From the NCBI GenBank assembly GCA_023333565.1, contig JAJKFH010003229.1, forward strand, positions 4,578,501 to 4,642,500: 64,000 nt of DNA, written 5' to 3'. The notes under the pieces were generated by a model, which did no database searches, was not told where the DNA came from, and saw nothing but the letters and a program-made list of their open reading frames with translations. This document shows, piece after piece, positions 42,563-56,640 of this stretch. Source of the stretch: Puffinus mauretanicus. Taxonomy: Eukaryota > Chordata > Aves > Procellariiformes > Procellariidae. Positions within the stretch are counted from its first letter, which is position 1; every line of letters begins with the position of its first letter. A program made the position numbers and the translations under genes.

Positions 42563-45484
42563 GCGTTAATGAAAAGCATGCTGCATGAAGACTGCAGGGC
42601 AGACTTTAAACACTAGATGTTGCTGTTGCTACAAATTGAAAATGAAGTGATGGCTTCAGCTACGTCAAAACCGGAGAATTAGAATAACGCTCTTTAGGAA
42701 ATACAGTCTGAACAAAAGAGCTGGTCTACCGTGCCACCAGAAATAAGGCAGTATCATCAACAGGCTTTATTCTGGATGTCGGAATTTAGTTCCCTCTTCT
42801 ATCCCTGGCTGTATTTGCTGTGGTGGCATTCAAAGGCACGAGTATAGTCCGTGACAGGTTTAAGCCTGACATAACACCATGCTTCTTGATAATTTTAATA
42901 ACTACAGTACTAAGAAAAGCATATCTAAAATGTAGAAAATCTTTGTTTTTCTTCAGCAAAAATAATATTTACCTAGGTTTTTTGTGATAATGTGCATGCA
43001 CTGAAGTTTTGGAATGGTGCAGAGAAAGAATTTATTTGAAGTGGAGTCCCATATCCCAAATTTTATTACTGTAATTCTGAAACATTCTGTGATCTTGTAG
43101 CATTTTAATACACAGAAAATCTGGCTTATTGAGGCCAGTCAAATCACTGAGAGCTACGGGTACTTTAATGAACTAGAGATTCGGTCAAATCCTGATAGCG
43201 CTTTGAAGAATTAGGTTCAGAGCACCTCTCACAGGTTAATTTTAGACAAGTAAAATCCCACAGGTGATAAAGAGTTTGTACTTTTATACCTTATACTGGA
43301 AGGAATATTTAAATAGTGATAAAGCTTGTTCTTGTATTGGATATCTGTTATAATAACGGATTCCTCCATCATCATTATATGGGAGATTTCAGGAGGTTTT
43401 TTTTTCCCTACAGAGCAATTAAACTCCCCATGCTGCCAGTCCCTCATCATTTGACATTTACCTCTGTCCCTGGTTTCAATTTGGTCACTTAGTGAGCACT
43501 TGAACATTTACAAGCTCTTCCATGAGAAACACCTGGAAGAATGTTCACTAAATGGGTGTCTGCCACTTTAGTGCTTGTAGGATTGTAACTTGAAAGTACT
43601 CATTCTTAGTAAATATGGTGATATTATAAACATCACATTTTTCTCCTGTTGAGACAGACTAGAACTGAAATAATGCAAAATATATTTTATTTTTCTTTTA
43701 TTTGAGAAATCTTGAAAATAATTGGCCTGTGTTTAGATACATTTAGACACACCCTTGTGTTATATTGAAGACACATGGACTTCACACAGGCATAACAGTT
43801 CACTGTAATCAGCACTTTTATGTCTTTAGAAAGAATGTGATGATTCTTCAACTGTGTTAATGATGGGGATTTGTTTCGATGAGGGCCCAGCTGTGTGAGG
43901 TGTCATAAAACTTGTAGCAAATCTTAGACCATTCCATGAAGAACTTGTAGCACGCAGAGGTAAAAAGGAGATGCGGTTTGTAACAACACATCTGGGGTCC
44001 TCACAACGGTGATAGCATATCAGGTCAGTGCCACAAAATATGCCAAATTTACTCTCCACCAGACTATGGCCAGGTCCTTTAAAAAAACTGAAAAACACCA
44101 CTCAAAAAACTCTAGTAATTATACTAGTGACCCAAAATTTTTAAGCAATGCTGAAAACACTGAATACTTTTCTCCCTCACCTTGCAACTCACCTGAAACA
44201 TGAGCTTTTGGCCTGTTTTGAATGCTGTTCTGCACCTGCTAGTCAGTAATTGCACTCGGCTGTTTCCCTTTGGCTGAGCCCGGGATTCCCAGACTCGGCA
44301 TGGGAGAGTCCCAGAGGAGCCAGGGTGTAGCTGCAAACAAGTTCCTGTAAAAAGGAGGAACTGTAAAAGTTTGTTATTTACAAGAAGTGGAGTTTTCCTC
44401 TCATGATGCTCGAGTTAAGCTCAGAGAACATGGCACAGAAAAGCTATGACCCAACTCACCTCTCCGTTGCTACTGTGTTTTTGTTCCTGCAGCTGCTGAA
44501 GGAAGGTTTTTGTTTGGGTATTTTTGTGTGGTTTTTTTTTTCTCTCTCCCAGGAGCTGCCCTTTATCTTCCACAGAAACAGTTGGTACACTCGCTGAATC
44601 TAATTCACCTGGTTGTTTTCCATACTTCTGCTCCATAAGCAGTTCTGCTCGGGTAGGTAAGTTCAAGTGCTCTGTCACACTGACTCTCCGGGGACTAAGC
44701 CTTTACAGGCAGGGTGACCCACCCACTAAAATCTTGCTGCCTAGGGAAGACTTGACTCATTTTCCCATTAAGAAAAGGGTTTTTCACGCAGTGGCAGGGG
44801 ACAGAAAAAATTTCTTTTTTCCTCCAAACTGGAAAGAATGATTGTAAAACCACAAAAATGGTTTGGGGGAATTCAGAATAGGAGCAGGAGCAATATTAAT
44901 CAGGTTAGGTGACTGAACTCACCGACCTTAGCATCAGAACACTCTACTGGAAGGTCTTTGTAGGGATATTTGCAAAACCAAGCACCTATGCCTACATTTT
45001 CCTGCCCTCCAAGGGAGGTTTCAATCTAGCATTGTTTTATGATAAAATGATTAATCGTTACAATTTTATTGTCAATGTGATACTTCTGGAATGCTCATGG
45101 TGTTCTAGTTTATTTTCCATGCTACCATAGTAATGTTGTAAAAAGGGAAGAAAACCACAACGAGGTGCTTGTAGCTTCCTTGGCAAAATATCTACACTTT
45201 TTAAGTGTAGACTTAAAAAAATCTACATTCTTTTAAGATACCCTAGAAAGCCTGAAAAATTAATTTAAGGGTGAGCTATGATATGATTTTCATAGGTTGG
45301 TGAAATAAGCAGTAATCTCCAAGGCTTTATACTAGAAAAGGTGATGTGGGCTCACTTGGACATTTGACTGTTTTAGAGGTTGTCTATCAATGGTAAAAAG
45401 AACCGGCTTGGGAAAATATGTGAATAATAGACATGCTTTACTGTAGGTAGTACTAATAGCTGAGCTTTACCATTTCACACATTG
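42563..45484. other. Intergenic, no gene seen
   Basis: About 2.9 kb of AT-rich DNA. It contains a 9-bp perfect hairpin at 45191-45211 (TCTACACTT/AAGTGTAGA, 3-base loop). No exon or mobile element recognised. Confidence 0.6.
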
Positions 45485-45650
45485 GCAGAGGAGCAGTTAG
45501 AACATTGCACTGAGACTCAGGAGATTTGGGATCTATTTTCAGCTCTGCATTGGCCCTGCTGATTGGCTTCTAATTATTCTGCGCCTCAGTTCCCCCATCT
45601 GTAAAAATGCAAGAATGAGACCAACATCCTTTATAAAAAGCTTTACATTC
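45485..45650 (+). mobile_element. MIR SINE relic
   Basis: Clear MIR order: GAGCAGTTAGAACATTGCAC (5' part), GGGATCTATTTTCAGCTCTG, then CCTCAGTTCCCCCATCTGTA with AAAATG following. The last block is the conserved MIR 3' region and best supports the call. Confidence 0.75.
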
Positions 45651-47732
45651 TGTTGATGAAACACACTTTATTAATAGCAATGATACCTTCTCACACACGC
45701 TGCCGTTAAAAAAAAAATTGTAAATTCACAAATGTCAGTCAAATTATGGTAATGTGCAAGTGGTTCTGGAGAAAATAAAGGAGGACCATCATGCCTGCTC
45801 CATCACTGCCGTGGAAAATGGGATGTTAACCTAGACTCACCTCTGGAGTCAGAATGGCAACATACGCAGTAAATTAGAAGTGTTGGTCTATATTCTTGAG
45901 GTCTGTCACAGAAATGCCCTCTAAACTGGCAGAATCAGCAGAAGTCATTGACTGAACAGGTCTGGAACATGAACGACCCTCTCAGCCAGGACTGAAAGCG
46001 CACCTTCAAGTGGAAGACCTCTCTTCCTTCAGCTTAAACTTGGGCCAGATACTGGCCGGAGTCATAGCAGGATAGATGTCTGAAATACTCAAGTCAGAGG
46101 TATTTCTGCAGAGCTGAGGCCCCAGCCTGCCCTCCACTCACCACATGTAGATCTTTGTATCTGCCTTGAACTGAAATTAGCTGTCTTGTGCATGGACGCA
46201 AGGATCTTGCCCAATGTGCATATTGCAGCATTTTGTGTTAGACAGATGCCGCAGCAGATTCTGGTTACATCCTAGGGCTACAGCTTACTCATTACCACAA
46301 GAGGGAAGCCAATACTAATAATATAACTTTATTCGTTTATTAACTATGGTTATTATGGCAAGGTTTTTATCCATTTCAAGGCTGTTGCATGTCTCCTTCT
46401 CTTTCCTTGTAGCAAACGTGCATTTGATCATATGTCAGAAACTAAAGAACATTATTCCACATTCCATTTGCTCAATGTCCTGTGAAATGAATGCCATGGA
46501 TTTCCCTGTCTCGTTTGAATGGCGAGCACATAAACAGAAAGTTGGGATGAAACTAAGCTGGTTGTTTTCTTAGCAAATTTAAACAGTCCACATGCAAGTA
46601 AGGGGAAGTTCAGTAGGCATGGCACTTGATAAAATAAAGATGGTGTTTTCCCTCATTTGGCTGAGCATGAGAAATTAAAGACTATTCTAGGAGTCATAGA
46701 CATAACTACTTCTAGTAGCTCGTACCCCATAATAATGACAAATTAATCCAGCAAGTCCTCTGACTTGTTCTTTAGCTTGTTTTGCAATGTGTGTGAGCAC
46801 CTTCTTTACGGATTCATCTATTATGACAAACCTGGTCTCATTTACTCTGCTGCAAACCAGAGTAATTCTGCTGATTTCAGGAACTTCATTGAATCACTTA
46901 TCTTGCGATGTGGTACCTGTGAAAGTCACCCTTGTTCAGATCACATGTTGAAGGCTTAAACCTGATAGGTCAAAATTTGTCGTTACATTTCATTTTGCAG
47001 CCAGACATTATAATATGCACGCAGCCTTTTGAAAAAGGTCTTCATAAAGTGGTGAAAGCAGTGCTTTTGCAAATGGGGATTTTTAAAATAGTCTGGGTGT
47101 AACGCTGACAGAAACTGAACAGAGATTCATCAACCAAATTTCTTCAGTTGATGTTTTCCTGGTCTGTCTTCTAGATTACTGCAAGATATAAATACATGAG
47201 AGATGCTGCTCAGAAGATTTCTGTAGAGCATTGCTGACATATGACACTGGTTAGAGGTCATAATTCTTGGTGTTTGGAAGTCATGATTTTTGAGGAGCAG
47301 CAGAAATGTGAAGCCAGAAGCAATGCAGAAAAACACATATGTTGAGGCTTCCTATGAAGACCCCTAGGGTGTTCCCTGCAAGTGCAGGAGAGGGAATCAG
47401 GGCAAGGTTGTGAAAGTCACAGACATAGATTGCAGTCCCCAAAGGACATTTGCATAACTAGCTTCTTTGTTAAAATTTTTTTTGAAATACTTTAGGAGCA
47501 TTTTGGGTATTTTGTTCTCCACACCACTCCCCCCCCTTTACAGCAGTCGTACCTTAAAATGCTTCCCTAAAGATGCTGCTGGTCTCGGAGAAATTGTCAA
47601 GCTTAAAGTGGGAAACATATCCAGAAATATTACTGTCGCCCAAGTGGGCAGACACCTTTCGCAGACCTTCACAGTACGTTGTTGTTCAGGTAGTCCCTCG
47701 CTACTTTTCTTTCTTCTTTCCCTCCAATGCTG
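45651..47732. other. Intergenic, no gene seen
   Basis: AT-rich sequence with no exon, RNA gene or repeat that I can support. Confidence 0.6.
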
Positions 47733-47865
47733 TTTTAGGCCCCAGTCCTGCGTGTATAAACGCATGCGTTTAACGCTGAGTACATGAGCAGTCACACTGC
47801 CTCCAGTGAGAATATTCACATGACTAAAATCATGCACTTGCATAGGGATTTCCTGAATGAAGGGC
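47733..47865. repeat. Ancient palindromic interspersed repeat (copy 3)
   Basis: GGCCCCAGTCCTGCGTGTAT at the left, ACACTGCCTCCAGTGAG in the middle and ATGCACTTGCATAGGGATTT at the right form the same palindromic plan as the copy at 29.1 kb. The central TGCCTCCAGTG marks the symmetry axis. Confidence 0.45.
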
Positions 47866-50800
47866 ATAAAAGGAAATGGCCAGGTTAAAAATAATGGGTT
47901 GGTTTTATCCTTGATGTAATGCCTTTGACACTAGTGGAATTATACAGGGCTGACATGGATCCAATATGTCCAAACAAAGAACTGTCTCCAGCTCCCTCAC
48001 CTGCCAGTTTCTGTATCTATGTTTATGACATAATCAAAGTCCTCCTTTCCCCATGGCTGAGGCTGGGGGGAACTCAGATCGCTTTGCACCAGCAGGAGCT
48101 GCTCTCCTTCTGGACAGTATCTCCCCCGTTCCCAGGTGTGTTTGCCCTGCAGAGCTGTTATGCCCATGGAGTGTCACCAGAGCCCTGGGTCCCCATTGCC
48201 TGTCCTGCCACTTATCTGCTTCCAGCTGATGCTGAGCCGTTTTGTGGCCTTAGCAGGAGCTGCTCTTCTTGGGGTGAGAGTCCCGCTTGTCTCGGTTGGT
48301 GTCTAGGTTGCTTCTCTTTGTCTCCTGCACCACCGCTGTTTTGTTCTGTGTGGATATTAAACGTTTCGGATGAATGCTCGCACTTGAAAACAGCTGGTAT
48401 GTAAATATTAAAAAACAAAAAAGGTTGTTAAGCTTAGAAGAAACCCCTTTTAAAAATGTTTCTCCCTCCTTTCTGTGGCCGTCCTGCCCCAGTGCAGTGT
48501 TTGGGAGTCCCCAGCCCATGCCACTGCGAAGCTCTGACCTGTGACCTGCGTGAGATTGAACTCATACCTGCAGCTAGACTTCCGTGCAGCCCGTCTGTGG
48601 TTTCCTCCAGATCACCAAAAGCATGTGCCATACCTGCCTGCTCACCCAAATACTCACTAACATGGGATAGACCTCCAAATGTCAAAAGTTAGGGAGTCAG
48701 GAGAGAGAGGAAAAATACCCACCCGAAAACACAACGCTGAATAAACAACCTCTAGCATCCAGGGCTCATGACTGCTTTTGACAAGATCTATCTTTAGTTA
48801 TAATAGTGAGTCACATCATTGTGATCTGACTTTACGGTTAGTTTGAGGTATGAGCCAGGCCATGGGATTGAGAGCGAGAGCAAGAGCATCATGGGATGTA
48901 GCTGTAAAATTCCACTACTCGCTACTCTCTAAATCAGGTTTGAAGAGCATTAAGAAACAGGAAGTGTGGGGGGTGGGGTGGGGGGAGGTATTTTTTCAGC
49001 GGAAAATTATTGCGGCACACAGCGCATCGTGATGTAGTTCATCAGTGTAGGGAGAATAATAGGAGAGACATATTAGCAATCGGAGACAGCCATAATAGTC
49101 TTGAGCAAAGCACACCTCTCTCCGCATAGCTCTGTGTGCACAGTGTCACGTCTAACCCACCCCACCAGCCACTACAAGCTAATGCAGGATTTTCTTGGAT
49201 GGTGCTGCGTTGCTTAGCAACATTGCTAGGCAGCATGCTATACATCACGCACGGCACCGGCTACTACGGTGTAGCAGGGCTGCTTCCAGTTATTTTTCTC
49301 TGCTATAAAATATTAATTTTCTGCTCGCAGGCAGAGATGGCACCAGGAGGTTAAGGGATGCTCCCTCCCGGGTGGACATGTGCAGCTCCTGTTGACTGTA
49401 ATGGGAATCTCAAGCAGCCCCAGGCTGAGCTGAGCTCCCGGTATGTAAAATGTGGGCGTGATTCTTGAGATATAAACACTTGCCATGCCTGAGATGGAAT
49501 ACAGGTTGGCTTTAACATAAAAAAATAAATAAATAACGAGGCAGTGAAGGTGATGTGACAGACAGAATAATACATGTAACATATATCCCCCTACACTTTT
49601 TTTCTTTGACTGGCATAAGCAAGTCCTGTTGTGAGGACCGCGTGTTTGTGTACACAAAGAGAGGGACATGTACTTGACATTCTGCGATATTTTTGAGGCT
49701 CCTCCACGCCATGGCATTGTTGGATGACAGCTCATATCACAAACACCAGTGGTGGTTTTTTAGACTGATGAGTGTGATTTCAGTGGAATCTGCGCGCCAA
49801 GCCCCCTCCCCGAAATGATTGCATAATCAGATGTTGCATGCACACACACGAAAAAAGAGAAAAACCAATCCTATTCTACAAGAAGCTGAGGTGTTATTAC
49901 AGAAGGCAAACAACAGCGAGCCTGGTCCCCAGAGCGGCAGAGAAGACTGCATCTGCAGCTCACTTCAGGTGTGCGGACCCAGAACTAGGAGCTGTCTTGT
50001 CCGAGGGCAAAAGAGGCCTCTGCAAAGGGTCACACAAGACAGGATTTGAATAGTTCTGAAATCTCCACACCTGAGATGTTCATTTTTTGGACATATCGTT
50101 ACTGATACTGTTAGCAGGTGGCAAGAAGGAAGGGATGCAAAAGAGCTGATAAAAGGCAGCAGATAGTTTCTGGCATCTGAACGCTGTGTTTTTCTTCTGC
50201 ACATCAGCGGACAGACTCATTGTTTGAGCCAACTAAAGAGGGAAGCAAGAGGGGAAAACCACACTGTCAAAATACACAACGGTTTGTGAGATGAACAGCT
50301 GCATTACCCTTCGTTTACACTTGCAGATATGGCAGCACTGATGGAGTCAGCAAAACTGTGTTTTGTCCGACAACTATTTTTGAAGAGAGCAGGAATTTAG
50401 TTTTAGCTTAACCCATCCTATTATAGGCACACCTTACTGCATCTTGGGGTGTATGGTGGAAGCAGATAAATCAGACTTCTCTACAATAGAGTGGTATGTC
50501 TTCGCACTACAGATCCTGGATGAGTACAGCAACTGCAGTTTGATACAGAAACCATTCTTGTGGCGTTCAATGGCATTTGTCCAACAGCAGAACAAAGACA
50601 GTGACAGAACTTCCATTTCACGTTTTTCACCAAATCATGGCAGACTGAAGCAAATTTAGTGCCCGAGGCTCAGCTCCTCCGTCAGGCTACTCAATCTTTG
50701 TTTGTACATAAGGCCAATTTAATCCTAGGAGAAGATGTTCAGAATTTGCACTAAGAGTAGTATATGTACCTAACACTTTGGAGTGAAAACTACTGCTACA

Positions 50801-53800
50801 AACAAGTAAAATATCATCCCTCCTGTACCTGTGCTTCAGGCACAGGTGTCATCTACAAGCCTGTCCTGGTTTTGCAGCCATTTTTGTTGAGTGAGATAAA
50901 AAAGAGTATTTATAATCTGTCTTTTTTTTAACCTGTAAGACTTTAATTGGAATGATTGCCAAGTTTTATTGCTAGATTTTTAGCAAGATATTTCTTCCAT
51001 AAAACGCTTCAACAAATATTGACAGCAGTCACAGTAAAATTTAAGGTGTATGAAAAATTTGCAGAATTTCACCATACGCTTGCAAATCTTTCTGTCACTT
51101 CTCAAAGCTTCTCAGCACTGATCACTTGACAACGGATGGAGCTGCTGTACTTTTGGTGAGTGAAGACCAAGCAGAAAAATATAAGGCCTGTAACTGTGCA
51201 CATTCACTGATGTCTCAAGGAATGGCCCAAGGCTTCCTCTTGTTATTCAAGCAGAGGCATGAATGCCTCCAGAAAGACACCCATAAGTGGCAGAGGAATG
51301 CTGCATGTCTAGGACAGCTAGGGCACCATGCCTGGTTCCTGCTAGCATGAGGACTTCAGCAGCAGAAAGGTACTTTGCTATGAGCGTAAATGTCATTTAC
51401 ACCTGCTGCAAGACCTCTGTGGAGCCTTAATACAAATGACAATCTATCTCAGCCCTTCCTGAGGGCTGAGAGTCATCACAGCAAAATTTAAAATATGAAT
51501 TACACCTTACCACAAAATGGTGCCAAATACAGCACATGCAAGCATCTAAGTCTGTGCAGAAAGCAGAACAGTGTTATGTTGGGCAGGAGTAAAAAAAGAA
51601 ACAAGCTAATCTCTAATGAAATTGGAAAAGAAAATAGCCGAAGGACTTTTTCTCTCTGTGAGTTTCATGGTAAATACCACTCAGTTTTTGGTATCATTAA
51701 CATCTTATTATTATGACTACTATTAAGCAGTAGCCCCACCTACTTTTGTCTGTGTTTTATGGGCACGCCTCAGCATTTTACAAGTTGGAGGTTGTGCTAA
51801 AAGCTGGAAATACTGTATCATCATTTCATTACCACCTGGCTTGAAGAGAGGATCCATTAATCTGGTTTTGTAGGCATCTGCTGTGAGAAAGTAAGGGAGG
51901 AGGCTGCTACAAACTCTAGTTACTGTGAAACTGCAATTATTTTTTTAAAGAAGATAACATTTCTCTTCCGCTTCCTTAAATTGATCATCACAGCTTCATT
52001 TTTTCCCTTCTATTTATTTGCAAGAAATAAGGTTTGTTTGTTTGTTTCATGCTACAAGAGATGTCAGAGTCTTCTTTCTCTCCAAATGACTCAGGGTCAA
52101 CGTAATCTGAAAAACAACTCTAACGCAACAAACTTTTCACAGATAAACCCACAAGAACTGAATCCAGTGCTGGTCTCCTCCAAAAACTATTTGCGTGTTT
52201 TCCTTTCCGTTATATCTATCTTGTATGGATGGATAAGGGACAACATGTAATTATGTTCAGAAGCAGAAGAGCTCTTCTATAAAGATGTGGACAAAAATGT
52301 GGTGTGTCAGTAGGTTACATGTCACCTACTTTACCTGGAAGAACTCTTGAAAGTTCTTGAATATAATTGGGGAAAAAAGTGAAACCCAGCACTTAATAGA
52401 AATTAAGTGCAATCAGATAGGATGTGTATGTGTTTGTGGGGGTATTGGTCTCCCTGACTCCCTCTGATACTTTAAAAAACAGTATTAAAGTTATGAGCCA
52501 AACCCCTGAGAATGGATAAATGAAAGAAGGAGAGTAGCCTGATCATTTGCCCCCTCTGCACGTGTGTTTTAGGACAAGCTTTTAATTAAACAGTCACCCG
52601 CTATTTGTTCATAGGATACCCACCTCATCAACTCGAAGCAGGTGGCGACCACTGAATAGTGTTTTCAGACCCCTGTCTGTCTGGTGAAAGTGTGATGGAA
52701 ATGCCTTCAGGAAACCTCCGAGTGAAGGACTGGAAGCATACATACAGAGTATAATGCAGAAGTCACAAGCTAACTAGTGAAGACGAAAAGGAAAAAGTCA
52801 ACTTGTTCTTTAGCTCAGTACTGTTGGTCCTGAGCACTGAATGTGGTAGGTGTTCTTAGATAAAAGAATATCTGATCTTGTAATAAAAGGATATAATAGT
52901 TCAAATGCAGTAAAAGGCTAGTTAAACCTATTTGGACCATCATAATCATCTCATCAGACTTCCTGCAAAATTCAGGCTGTTGATCCTCAAACTACAGTTC
53001 CTCCTTTCACCCTCTGACTACTGTCTGAGCTATAATACACGTGACTTTGCTGTGACCATATTTTTTTGATCCTTATTTTAAATGTGTTACTTGCATTTTG
53101 CTTTGCACTTTTGATTTGATGTTGCAGAGTAGCCAGCTCAGGTTTGCTTACAAAGGTATGCACAAAAGTTTTGTATGCAAAGTTATATTTTAAATATTGC
53201 TAGAAGCAGTCTCACATTTATGATGGTTTTTTATATTTACTTTTATTTATATTTACTTTTAATTTTATTTAAACATGTATTTATATTTCAAAATGCAGTG
53301 AATTGAAAAATGAACAAAAAAATATGGGTTCTTCTGTTTGTTTTTTTTTGTTTGAAGAAACATTCCTCCTAAGCAGAGAAGAAAAAGAAATCAGGATTTT
53401 TGTAGATGTAGGCATTTCAAGACGTTTTTCCTTTTTTAAATGAGGGGAAAATTAAAATAAAAATAGTATAACTCCTTCCTTTATTCAGTCATTTTTAATA
53501 CCAGAGTCCTAAAAGCTGGTTTGGAAGATGAACATGCATTACAGAAATATCTAAGCATGCATTTTTTCACCCTGGTCCTGGATCAGTGACAGTAACACCC
53601 TCCTAGATATTTTTCCAATACACGGGAGGCTGCTGATTGCTGGTTTATAGATGTTGGGGCCATTTTGTTTGTTCCTTAAAATTGTGTTAATGTTGCTGCC
53701 ATCTCACAATATAAAACCATGCTGTTGCTACGAACTAAGAATTCACTGAAAAACTCAGTTATTGAAAAACAGTTACAGAAATCTTTCTGATTCATGAACG

Positions 53801-56485
53801 TAGCTGTACTGATTAGGGGTAATAACAGCACTACCATAGCCAGCTTACTCTCTGTCAATAAATCTGTTGCTTCAGTCTGGGTGAGTAATGTGATCTAGCT
53901 TTTGATATTCCACCGTTGTTCTGCATAGTAACATTTGTGCTCAGGTGTAACGTGAACCCATCGTTGACAGTGGGTCAATGAAAGTGATGCCAGCCTATGC
54001 TTTAGTCAGCACGTCATTGTGCTCCTCACTCCAGCAAATTGTACATCCTTGTAATATATGTTACGTAGTCAATGCTTTTTAGTTCGGAAAAAGAGAGAGT
54101 TTGATTCTGATCTCTTGGGGCACATGGGGCTCATGGGGCTGAGATGCCCCATGAAGATCACAGGTAATTTAGTTAGAACCACTGGAGCTGCATTGCTCTA
54201 AAATTGGAGAAGGGCTTGAAGAATTAACCCACGGTTTAATTCACACAGCAGTCATTCTCTTGCAAGTCTATTCGCTTTGGTGTCAGGAGGACAGAAGGAG
54301 GACAGACAGGAGGAGAGAAGTTTCCAACTCTTTGCCCAGACTCCCTGTCTCATAGACAGCCTAAAATTTATTGCTGGCTTCTTGTCACACTGACTTCCCC
54401 TTGGTGACCTTTGTGGTCCTGTTTCCAGCCTTGATAGTCCACTAAAATTCATGTTAAATTCTACCTGCACGTTGGAGGGTCTCCTGTTCATCTTCAAATT
54501 TCAAAAGCTGTTCATTGCATCTGACTGTCACATAGCCATTCAGTCCTTCCTCTCATGTATTTTCATCTTCTCCCGTAGCTTCAGTTTGTATTTGATGAAC
54601 AGTGATCTTTTCAGAGGAATCTCGTTTAATTTATCTTTAAAATGTCTTTCAAACCACTACGATATTATAAGCAAAAAATAAAAATTAATATTTTTGAGTT
54701 GCATATTGTAATCCACTAAACAGTTCTGAAGAGCAAGTCACAGGAAACAGGGTTGGGAAAATCTATTTGCTCATCAGCCCTGTCAGTGCTTAGCTGCTTC
54801 TCCACAGGCTATTGTCAAGTGCTTTTTCCAGCTGATGTTTAACTGGCCTGTTCTGACTGGCCAGATTAAACGTTCCCATGTGGGTTCCCGTTGAGGGGGG
54901 TGTCTATTGCAATAAACGCTGTGAATACTCTTAAGCTCAGCTAGCCTTCTCTGGGCTTTGCTGCCTTGTTGGAAGGTGCCAGCAAAGGAAAATCAATACA
55001 GAACACGTAAAATTGCTGGCCAGAGGTTTGGAATAACTCCTGATGCAAAGAAGGATGATAAAGACCCCATTTCTGGGAGAAATTTTTCCAGTATTTAAAT
55101 TTAAATGGGGTTAATTTGGGAACAGAAAGTTCTAGAATGGGCATATCTGTTTCCAGGAAAAAAAAAAAAAAGAAAAAAAAAAGGCATGTGTTTCTCAATC
55201 AGCTAAAATGTCCCTGGCCATATGTATTGGCATTCTGACACCTCTTTCCATACAAAACTAACCCTGGATTTAAGAACGCAAGTAATTATTTGCTTAAAGT
55301 TAAGTCTAGAAATAAATCTTTTCAGGATCCAAATCTTGTTAAATACTTTGCGGTGCTGATGTTTGACAGCCTGGACAGAAGAAAGCTTGCAAATTTCAGA
55401 TTTGTAGTTATAATTAACTATTAGGAGAGAGAAAATATTCCCTGAGTTTCCTTCTCCTTTTTCTTTCATCATTCAAAGACTTTGTATGGACAAATTCTAC
55501 AGCTGCAGAATTGTAGAAAATATGGGAACGGTGATGATGGTTAACAACTGCAATGGTTCAAGTGTTAATTAGATATAAAGTGATACAGAGAAAAAGGACT
55601 AAATGACAGCTGCTAACATATGGTCAAAACAAGGAAAAATAGGTCAGATTTTTTAAGATTTAAACAGGATTTTAAGAGAGTCTGTTTATTTTCAACAGAA
55701 ACGTAACAGTTAAAATCTGCCATTGGTTCTGCGTGCACAACATCCCATACAAAAGCAGGACTGTCGCACGTCCAGATATACCTTCTTCCACCCAGAAACT
55801 TTGTGCTGTCACAAAAGAAAAAAGGTAAGCATCCACCTTGAACTTCCAGATGCCGGGCAGATGACCCAAGTCCCATAGAGATGGCCACTGTGCCTGTGTA
55901 GAATAACTGTGCGAAGGATGTGTGATGAGTCCAGCGTGTTGGGGACGTGCTAAGCACCCTGCTCTTAGGCTGCAGGGTTGATCTGTGTGCCCACACTAAG
56001 TCCAGAGCTGTGCCAGCACTGCATGATCTCGTTGTGTTGAGATTTCACAGATGGGAGAATGGGAGCCTGAGGTGGATGTGCAAGTAGAAAAAAGGCTGTA
56101 TGGGTCTTCTCACGAGCCTGAATGACAACCAGGTGAAAAAATCACCACTGAATATCCATATATGCACACAGCAACTGTCAACCTGCAGTTTGTGAGCTTC
56201 TTGTTGGTCTGTGACTGTTCCTATGCAGTCACTGGAAGGTGTTTGAAGAAAATGAGCCCACTGGCACAGGAATCGAATCGCTGCAGAGGGATCTGCAGCT
56301 CCACTGGAAATATTCTAGGAGTGCAAACTGGAAAACCTTGAAAACATGAGTGAGGTAGAATTGGGTTTAAATGTAAAAGGCTGGGGTGAACCAATGTGGC
56401 AGACTTCATAGTGCCTGTTTGTAGAATTTGGATTTTGGCACAATTTGATGTTTTTTGATGCATTTTTCTGTTTATTCTAAAGAGA
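47866..56485. other. Intergenic, no gene seen
   Basis: About 8.6 kb with no exon I can support. Open frames such as 47919-48404 lack domains. It holds an X-box-like palindrome at 49209-49221, a short TTGACTGTAATGGGA repeat-like core near 49390, an 8-bp inverted repeat at 54132-54153, and A/T runs near 53350 and 55160. Confidence 0.6.
49209..49221. promoter_or_regulatory. Palindromic X-box-like (RFX) motif
   Basis: GTTGCTTAGCAAC is a perfect inverted repeat of GTTGCT/AGCAAC around one base. It fits RFX X-box half-sites. No gene is nearby, so any role would be distal. Confidence 0.35.
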
Positions 56486-56640
56486 GTTACATATATATGT
56501 ATATATGCCATTTTTTACTTCATATACCCACATATACATATACACATATATTTGAGGTATGTGCATGCACACGTATATATATACACATTCATGTGTGTGT
56601 ATATATATATTTATTTACATATACATACACATACCTCAAA
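56486..56640. repeat. TA/CA simple-sequence tract with inverted repeat
   Basis: Alternating AT, CA and GT dinucleotides. A perfect 13-bp inverted pair TTTGAGGTATGTG (56551-56563) and CACATACCTCAAA (56628-56640) bounds a 90-base imperfect hairpin. Confidence 0.8.
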
